From Chloroflexota bacterium (GTDB lineage Bacteria; Chloroflexota; Anaerolineae; Promineifilales; Promineifilaceae): a stretch of 37,530 nucleotides of DNA. The stretch covers positions 1 through 37,530 of the forward strand of contig JAHEJP010000008.1 in NCBI GenBank assembly GCA_024638855.1, given 5' to 3'. Below, piece by piece: positions 32,583-37,530 of the stretch (position 1 is its first letter; each line of letters opens with the position of its first letter). The notes below the pieces were generated by a model that had not been told where the DNA came from, searched no databases, and saw only the letters and a program-made list of their open reading frames with translations. A program made the translations under genes and the position numbers.

Positions 32583-33152
32583 TCAGGGACTCACAACTAC
32601 TTGGTCGAGTACAAAACCGATCATTGGCATATCCGTACCGGGCGCATCCTCAAATTGGGGGCGAAGACCGTCGTCGGCTAACAACAAGCCGAGAACTTCT
32701 TGTTGTTCCACAGGCCGGGATAGAGCAATCTCAAAGAATCCTTCCTGATCGATCGTGGCAAAACCAAGTTCCTCTCCTGCATAGTTGATGCTGACCACTT
32801 TTATCGGAGTTCCGGCAGGACCGGAGCCATTCAATGTTTGCTGGCCCACTTTGATAGGTTGTTTGAGAGAGGTGCGTTTACTTTCATCCACAAATGGGGA
32901 TGGAGGAGGGTAAGGTTCGTTACCAGGTTCTGAAATATTCGGAGCAGGATAAGGCTGTGACTGGTCAGGGGCGGGATAACCGGCTTCTGATGGTGGCGGG
33001 TAACCGCTTATCTTCGTCGCTGGCGCTTCACTGGTGCCAGAGAATGGCTCATCGACGGGAGAGCTGTTTTCATTTGTGTTCTCGTCTGCTTGTCCACAGG
33101 CAACCAGTAGGACGAGCAAAACGAACCAGATTAGCCACCTTAACTTAAACAT
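32583..33152 (-). CDS. Lipoprotein with Tyr-Pro repeats
   Basis: 189 aa from the ATG at 33152, chosen because AGGAG ends 11 bases before it; a GTG at 33164 sits right on the ribosome site and is less likely. Signal peptide and lipobox L-V-A-C put it on the outer face of the membrane. After the Cys comes a low-complexity region with G-Y-P-P-P, G-Y-P-A-P, P-Y-P-A-P and P-Y-P-P-P units, then a beta-rich domain (about 95-180) that resembles a carboxypeptidase-regulatory or Big-like sandwich (G-T-P-I-K-V-V-S-I). Function unknown. Separated by the terminator at 33193 from the gene upstream. Confidence 0.7.
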   Translation of the reverse strand: MFKLRWLIWFVLLVLLVACGQADENTNENSSPVDEPFSGTSEAPATKISGYPPPSEAGYPAPDQSQPYPAPNISEPGNEPYPPPSPFVDESKRTSLKQPIKVGQQTLNGSGPAGTPIKVVSINYAGEELGFATIDQEGFFEIALSRPVEQQEVLGLLLADDGLRPQFEDAPGTDMPMIGFVLDQVVVSP

Positions 33153-33192
33153 ATTAGGTTTCACTCCTCGATTTTAAGGGTGTTTCAACAAA

Positions 33193-33222
33193 AAGAGAAG
33201 CCATCTATCGACGGCTTCTCTT
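33193..33222 (-). terminator. Rho-independent terminator after the repeat-protein gene
   Basis: AAGAGAAGCC and GGCTTCTCTT form a perfect 10-bp stem around a 10-base loop. On the minus strand the stem runs into TTTTTGTTG, a good T-tract, placed 37 bases after the stop of the secreted repeat protein. Confidence 0.85.
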
Positions 33223-33258
33223 CTAATTATTGTTCGGAACTATCAGTTGGTATAAGGT

Positions 33259-34824
33259 TTACTGATTGAAGCCCTCCACATTGTAAACATCCAGTGCGGT
33301 GCCTGAAACGGTCGCTTCTTGGGCAAGACCCACAAGAACTGCATTTGCGTTCACGGGGCTTACGGTCACAGCATATTTATTGTTAGCCTTTGGCAAGCCA
33401 CCAGATACGGCAGTCCATTTCGAGTTTGATTTATAGGCCTCGCGAACGGAAACGGCTTCACCGGGATCAAGTGCTGAAGTAGTTTCCAAAACATGGGTTC
33501 CAGTGCTGCCCGAATAGGTCAGATTGACTTTCGTCGTTTCGGTAGCATCTACATTGACAATGGCCAAGCCCGTAGTTTGATTAAAGAAGGCTTCCTTTAC
33601 AAGTGGGAAGAAGACCAAATCTGTCGCTTGGCCAGAGTTAAAGGCACTATAAACAGCTTTGAATGTGTCGCTACCTGAAGTTCGAGATTCATTTACCGTA
33701 GCGGCAATGTCTTCTCCGCCATGCGCCACTGTACTGGCTGTCATGGCAAAGAATGTGCAAGCTGGAAGACTTCCAATGTTGTTTTGGAACTTGCTAACAA
33801 CGACCGAGGAAAGCGGCGGTATTGTGACTTGATCTGTCTTAACGTCACCAATACTTACCGAACAACCAGGAGTTGTGTTGGTTACCGTAAATTTCAGGTC
33901 AACGGTAGCTGGGCTGCTCGTGTCTGCATTGTAGATCGAGGCGCCCGTTGTCCCACCAAAGAAATTATTTTTCATGGTAGGTGCTACTATTACTGGACCT
34001 GTATCACTGGGTACAAGGCCTCGCGTCGACAATACATATTCAGCTACTGAAACACCTTCCCTGAACTCAACGACGGTTCCAGCGATGGGGGCGCCGGTCG
34101 AGGTTACTGTTGCGCCACCGATACAGGTGTTTTGATTCCCACCATTACACGAAGGAACTCCGGCGGCCGATGGCATAAAGACGTACGTCTTATTCGCATC
34201 TATCGTTGTAGACTGGTTCTTCGTAGATCCGTCATTCAAGCGGTACTCAATGTTCACAGGTGCAGACCCACCTGCAGCCTGAACATAAAGCGCCGTAGTC
34301 TGACCGGCAAAGTTGTTCTTCACTGTCGGGAAAATCAATGTTGTGTCGGCTATCTCAGCACCAGTACCTTGATAACCCGCGCGAGCTGAGCCACCACTGA
34401 CGCCAACGCTGCCCGATGGATTGTTGTTTACCTGGACAATGGCTACGGCCGGTCCATCTGAAGATACTACAACCGAGCCTTCAAAATCTGATGGTAAATC
34501 AGGCGAAAAAGCAATCCGGCAACCAGCAGAAGCAACTGCTCCACAAGTACCTGAAAATCCAGGATTAAATGTTACTGCAACATCCTCAGGCAGTTTGACA
34601 ACAGATTTGGGTTTAGTAGCGGGATCAGTTTGACCCTGCTTCAGGTAGGCTTCTGCGATGACATTAATGGCTGGATCAGCATCACTATCGATATTCTGAA
34701 GCGTGAAGCCGGTCCACCAACCTGATCCTGACGGTCCCTGGGCTGTTACGACAACAACCCCCATAACCAGAATCAATATCAACGCGCCGAAAAGAAATAG
34801 TTTCTTGTTTAGTAAATTTTTCAT
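33259..34824 (-). CDS. Secreted surface protein with three internal repeats
   Basis: 521 aa. The signal peptide (core about 8-27, cleavage near V-T-A-Q) is followed by an all-beta, Ser/Thr/Asn-rich protein without a membrane anchor. Three units of about 120 residues start near 165, 281 and 405 with P-T-V-K-N-N-F-A-G-Q-T-T, P-T-M-K-N-N-F-F-G-G-T-T and P-L-V-K-E-A-F-F-N-Q-T-T; the N-terminal W-T-G-F-T-L-Q-N may begin a related fourth unit. Two cysteine pairs (for example C226/C234) lie in loops. GGGAGAT sits 5 bases before the ATG, and there is a strong terminator, so high expression is plausible. An S-layer or sheath component is possible but unproved; neighbouring sulfotransferase and flippase genes suggest glycan decoration. 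Confidence 0.72.
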   Translation of the reverse strand: MKNLLNKKLFLFGALILILVMGVVVVTAQGPSGSGWWTGFTLQNIDSDADPAINVIAEAYLKQGQTDPATKPKSVVKLPEDVAVTFNPGFSGTCGAVASAGCRIAFSPDLPSDFEGSVVVSSDGPAVAIVQVNNNPSGSVGVSGGSARAGYQGTGAEIADTTLIFPTVKNNFAGQTTALYVQAAGGSAPVNIEYRLNDGSTKNQSTTIDANKTYVFMPSAAGVPSCNGGNQNTCIGGATVTSTGAPIAGTVVEFREGVSVAEYVLSTRGLVPSDTGPVIVAPTMKNNFFGGTTGASIYNADTSSPATVDLKFTVTNTTPGCSVSIGDVKTDQVTIPPLSSVVVSKFQNNIGSLPACTFFAMTASTVAHGGEDIAATVNESRTSGSDTFKAVYSAFNSGQATDLVFFPLVKEAFFNQTTGLAIVNVDATETTKVNLTYSGSTGTHVLETTSALDPGEAVSVREAYKSNSKWTAVSGGLPKANNKYAVTVSPVNANAVLVGLAQEATVSGTALDVYNVEGFNQ

Positions 34825-34944
34825 CTTTATCTCCCTACTTGTTAAAAAGGCGTTTCTCGACGTTATCAGTTTATCATTTAACTGAATATATCTCTATACT
34901 CCATTTGGGTTACTCCTTAATGCCATATGGACTATTCTCGGGGT

Positions 34945-35850
34945 TTATTGGAGCCATTGTGAGAGATCACGGTTGATCAAGCTTTCCAATTGTAATATTT
35001 CACCGCTAAATTCTTTAGTGAGCTGTGTTCGTATCGTTGGAGGTATCATTGCCCTTTCTAAGTTCATGTTTCTTAAGGCGGTTGAAGCTCTAAATCGCAA
35101 GTTTGCGGAAAGGATCCTCCTCGCGCTGGCTCTGATTGGGTTAGGCTTAAGGAACAACGAGTTCATCATACTTTGGGCCATCTGGCTCTTTGGAATACCG
35201 GACACGTTTGGTCTAAATGAAGTATCTGGCTGGAATTCTGTGTCTACCCCAAGAAATTGAAAGATGTCGCGGAAACATGTAGATGGATCTTTATTGAAGT
35301 CCTCAAACAGATACACTCGGATTTGCTCCCGCTTAAATCTCGCATAATATCTGCTGAGTTGAGAAAAATAGAATCCGGATCGCTTGTAGTGCCAAATTGG
35401 CCCCCAATTATGTTGGATGCGCCACTCCTCAACATCCAGTGCCTTGGCAAAGTCGCTGATTGTTTCTAAACCATCTCTCCTTAAATGCATGAATGCTGAA
35501 AACGCTCTCTCAGCGGGCTGTCGAAGCATGGCGATCATTTTTGCATTTGGTATGTGCTGCTCGATCCGTTCACAAGCTTTCTGAACGTATAAATACGTTG
35601 GCGAGGCTTCTCCAATTGCAGGCTCGCCTGAGAAGCCATTGAAGAGAGCCCTGTACTCTTCTATGTTGATGATAGCTTTGTTGATGTAGTCATTTGGCCC
35701 TTGGGAATTTGGAAAACTTCCCTCATACGAGAAGAAGTGGGGTTCTTTTCTTGGGCTCATGTAGATTTGTGGATGTTGCTTAATGTAGTGATAAAGGGCA
35801 CTTGTCCCAGACTTAGCTGCCCCAATAATTAGGAAGTTGGGCATTGTCAT
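34945..35850 (-). CDS. PAPS-dependent sulfotransferase
   Basis: 301 aa of the Sulfotransfer_1 (heparan-sulfate-type) family. The 5'-phosphosulfate loop is I-I-G-A-A-K-S-G-T-S-A-L-Y; the 3'-phosphate site is M-I-A-M-L-R-Q-P-A-E-R-A-F-S-A-F. K-E-P-H-F-F and G-E-A-S-P-T-Y-L also match. It would sulfate a sugar hydroxyl or amine. GAGGTG lies 9 bases before the ATG. Located 106 bases after the flippase and on the same strand as the PAPS-forming genes about 5 kb away, it is the likely consumer of the PAPS they make. Confidence 0.92.
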   Translation of the reverse strand: MTMPNFLIIGAAKSGTSALYHYIKQHPQIYMSPRKEPHFFSYEGSFPNSQGPNDYINKAIINIEEYRALFNGFSGEPAIGEASPTYLYVQKACERIEQHIPNAKMIAMLRQPAERAFSAFMHLRRDGLETISDFAKALDVEEWRIQHNWGPIWHYKRSGFYFSQLSRYYARFKREQIRVYLFEDFNKDPSTCFRDIFQFLGVDTEFQPDTSFRPNVSGIPKSQMAQSMMNSLFLKPNPIRASARRILSANLRFRASTALRNMNLERAMIPPTIRTQLTKEFSGEILQLESLINRDLSQWLQ

Positions 35851-35956
35851 TTAAGTTTTCACCTCGGTAACTGATCGTTTTTAAGAATACCATTGTGAAA
35901 CTGCAATGCAAGATGACCGGCGAGGTAGGATCGCAGCATTCCTGGGAAAAAACCTT

Positions 35957-37399
35957 TCAAGTCCCTGATTCGGGCCTTTGCAACCATTGTCGAAAAATGT
36001 TGATTTCTTCACGGGACAGTCCGCCAGTTAGGAGTAATAGTACAACATAGATTAGCATGCCCGCGAAGACTTGAACCCATATCCCCCATGGGGACAATAG
36101 CCAGACAGCTACACCCATAATTGCGGTACTCAAGAGAAGCCGCCAAAAATACTTGCTACGGCCTACGTCGGAAATAAATTGGTTGGCCGCCCAACTCGTC
36201 AATATGAACAAGGCAAACATGGAACTAATGCGGCTGATCGCTGCACCGATCGCACCAAACGTTGGCATCAAAATTAAGTTGGCGAGTACGTTCACTAAAA
36301 AAGCTACAAGTAAAAAGCGAGCGATTAAATTCTGACGGTTGTGCACGATTAGAAGCCGGTTATTTAAAATATTTATATATATAAAGGTCACAGCGATAGC
36401 CAGTATACGCAATGCCATTGCCGTTTCCGGTAAAGCGTCTTTATAGAGAAGCGCCACAATTTCATCGGCCATGACGATCGTCGCGATAGTCAATGGGAGA
36501 GCCATTGTTAGCAAAAATTTGTAGGAACGACTGTAAAGGACTTGAAGAGGTTGATCCCCTTCCTCGCGGTATCTAGCCATTACGGGCAGGATGGCGATTC
36601 GATATCCTTCGGGGATCAGGCTCAAGGCGACGATGATGGCCACGGCCGAGCCATAAATGCCAATTTCTGCTTCTGTACTAAAAAATGACAACAGAATATT
36701 ATCCAGTCGATTGTCCAATATGAAAAAGACGCTAACGAAGATGAAAGGAAGGCCAATGATAAGCTGCTCCTTAATAAATGTTGGTTCCGGTCGCCGCCAA
36801 CCGTTTGGCAGATAACGTTTTCTGACCAGCACTAAATTTATGAACATTGCCATAGAGTGACCGAGTAACAAAGCCAGTGCTACCTCCGCCAAATCCGCAC
36901 CCAAGAATAAGAGTAAGAAACCGAGACCTAACTTGATAGCAACGTTGGCTATCATGCCAATATTGGCTAGATGATACTCCTCGAAAGCAGCATAACTGCT
37001 CCAACATAGATTATTGATGTTCTCTGGAAAGACGCTTAATAGCATCAAAATGATGACCAACTCTGTCGATGGGTCATAGTTGACGATCTTTACAAGAATA
37101 ATAAACAGAATAACAATTAGGAGAGCTAATACGCCTCGAGCAAAGAGAAAGTTGGTTAGATATAGCCCTGCCTTGGAGCGATCCTTAGCAACCTCACGTG
37201 TCAATAAGTGGTCCAATCCCCAAAACGCGAACCGACTGGCGATGAAGAAATAGGCTAATCCTAAATTATAAGTTCCACCACCTGTAAGACCCAAAGTATT
37301 AATGACAAGGATGAATAAAATCGTATTGCCAACACGGCTAAGTATGCTGGAAAGAATGCCAAAAAAAGTATTGCGTGTGAGACTGGTAAGGGCATCCAT
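35957..37399 (-). CDS. Oligosaccharide flippase, MOP/Wzx-like
   Basis: 480 aa with about 12-14 hydrophobic segments spread through the whole length and few soluble loops, the pattern of polysaccharide-export flippases. Early residues (T-R-N-T-F-F-G-I-L-S-S-I-L-S-R-V-G-N), then F-W-G-L-D-H-L-L-T-R-E-V-A, and the mid segment G-L-P-F-I-F-V-S-V-F-F-I-L-D-N-R-L-D-N-I-L-L fit the family. It moves lipid-linked sugar units across the membrane. It lies just 8 bases after the partial gene at the right edge and ahead of the sulfotransferase. Confidence 0.9.
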   Translation of the reverse strand: MDALTSLTRNTFFGILSSILSRVGNTILFILVINTLGLTGGGTYNLGLAYFFIASRFAFWGLDHLLTREVAKDRSKAGLYLTNFLFARGVLALLIVILFIILVKIVNYDPSTELVIILMLLSVFPENINNLCWSSYAAFEEYHLANIGMIANVAIKLGLGFLLLFLGADLAEVALALLLGHSMAMFINLVLVRKRYLPNGWRRPEPTFIKEQLIIGLPFIFVSVFFILDNRLDNILLSFFSTEAEIGIYGSAVAIIVALSLIPEGYRIAILPVMARYREEGDQPLQVLYSRSYKFLLTMALPLTIATIVMADEIVALLYKDALPETAMALRILAIAVTFIYINILNNRLLIVHNRQNLIARFLLVAFLVNVLANLILMPTFGAIGAAISRISSMFALFILTSWAANQFISDVGRSKYFWRLLLSTAIMGVAVWLLSPWGIWVQVFAGMLIYVVLLLLTGGLSREEINIFRQWLQRPESGT

Positions 37400-37407
37400 A
37401 TATTACT

Positions 37408-37530
37408 TCAGCCCAAGGGGTAAAAGAGGCCAGCCGTGAGACCACGGAAAGCATCCTTCAATGGCCCGCGATTTCCTCTTCCAGGCTTTGGAAAGGCAGC
37501 CCGATAAAAAGCATAAAGATAAGCATAGGC
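37408..37530 (-). CDS. C-terminal end of a gene cut by the window edge
   Basis: Only 40 codons before a TGA are visible. They read as a basic, aromatic tail (A-Y-A-Y-L-Y-A-F-Y-R, then P-K-P-G-R-G-N-R-G-P-L-K-D-A). This resembles the end of a family 2 glycosyltransferase of glycan clusters, but the piece is too short to be sure. It ends 8 bases before the flippase start, so the two are probably in one operon. Confidence 0.5.
   Translation of the reverse strand, partial: AYAYLYAFYRAAFPKPGRGNRGPLKDAFRGLTAGLFYPLG

Overview
The window looks like a chromosomal stretch of a Chloroflexota bacterium (Anaerolineae/Caldilineae-like). This is inferred from a caa3/A2-type oxidase operon, membrane-bound transglutaminase and DUF2723-type proteins, an ARYPE-type small membrane protein at the left edge, and general protein character. 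No rRNA, tRNA, CRISPR array or insertion sequence was found.

Layout. 1-315: tail of a small membrane protein. 539-6802: aerobic respiration operon coxB (with fused cytochrome c), coxA (A2-type), small subunit IV, coxC, ctaG, a secreted YtkA/FixH-like protein and SURF1. 7124-11258: a transglutaminase membrane protein behind a good sigma70-type promoter, then a GAF-PAS-class III cyclase. 11557-12721: a frameshifted secreted beta-barrel-like gene and an orphan 124-aa gene. 12716-17117 (minus): envelope glycan operon wecG - GT4 - DUF2723 with one-base stop/start overlaps. 17296-19029: GT1 glycosyltransferase and ASCH protein. 19101-24010: aminotransferase, threonine-dehydratase-like enzyme, ornithine-cyclodeaminase-like enzyme, a MerB-like protein and a zinc alcohol dehydrogenase. 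24056-25619: small ORF, a GNAT gene with a nonsense codon, and a HAD phosphatase. 25657-29691 (minus): GT4, SH3 protein, TsaC, PrmC and APS kinase. 29688-37530 (minus): alkaline-phosphatase-superfamily protein, ATP sulfurylase, lipoprotein, a repeat-containing secreted protein with a terminator, sulfotransferase, flippase and the end of a further gene.

The main discovery is at 22169-22921. Read conventionally, this is a short ORF, a gap and a second fragment. All three pieces share one frame, interrupted only by two TGA codons (22544 and 22769). The restored 250-aa protein is an alkylmercury lyase (MerB) homologue. The two TGAs align with the two catalytic cysteines of E. coli MerB (C96 and C159), and the catalytic Asp (D99) is conserved at D129. 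Each TGA is followed at bacterial-SECIS distance by a hairpin; the second has a 7-bp perfect stem capped by GGTC, very like the E. coli fdhF SECIS. I read this as a double-selenocysteine organomercurial-lyase-like enzyme, translationally coupled to an amino-acid-metabolism operon.

How the parts work together: the left third builds and assembles a terminal oxidase. The right half supplies cell-surface glycans (WecG, two GT4, flippase, DUF2723) and activated sulfate (ATP sulfurylase and APS kinase giving PAPS) that the neighbouring sulfotransferase could use. The middle operon may process a specific amino compound, with the MerB-like selenoprotein cleaving a carbon-metal(loid) or related bond.
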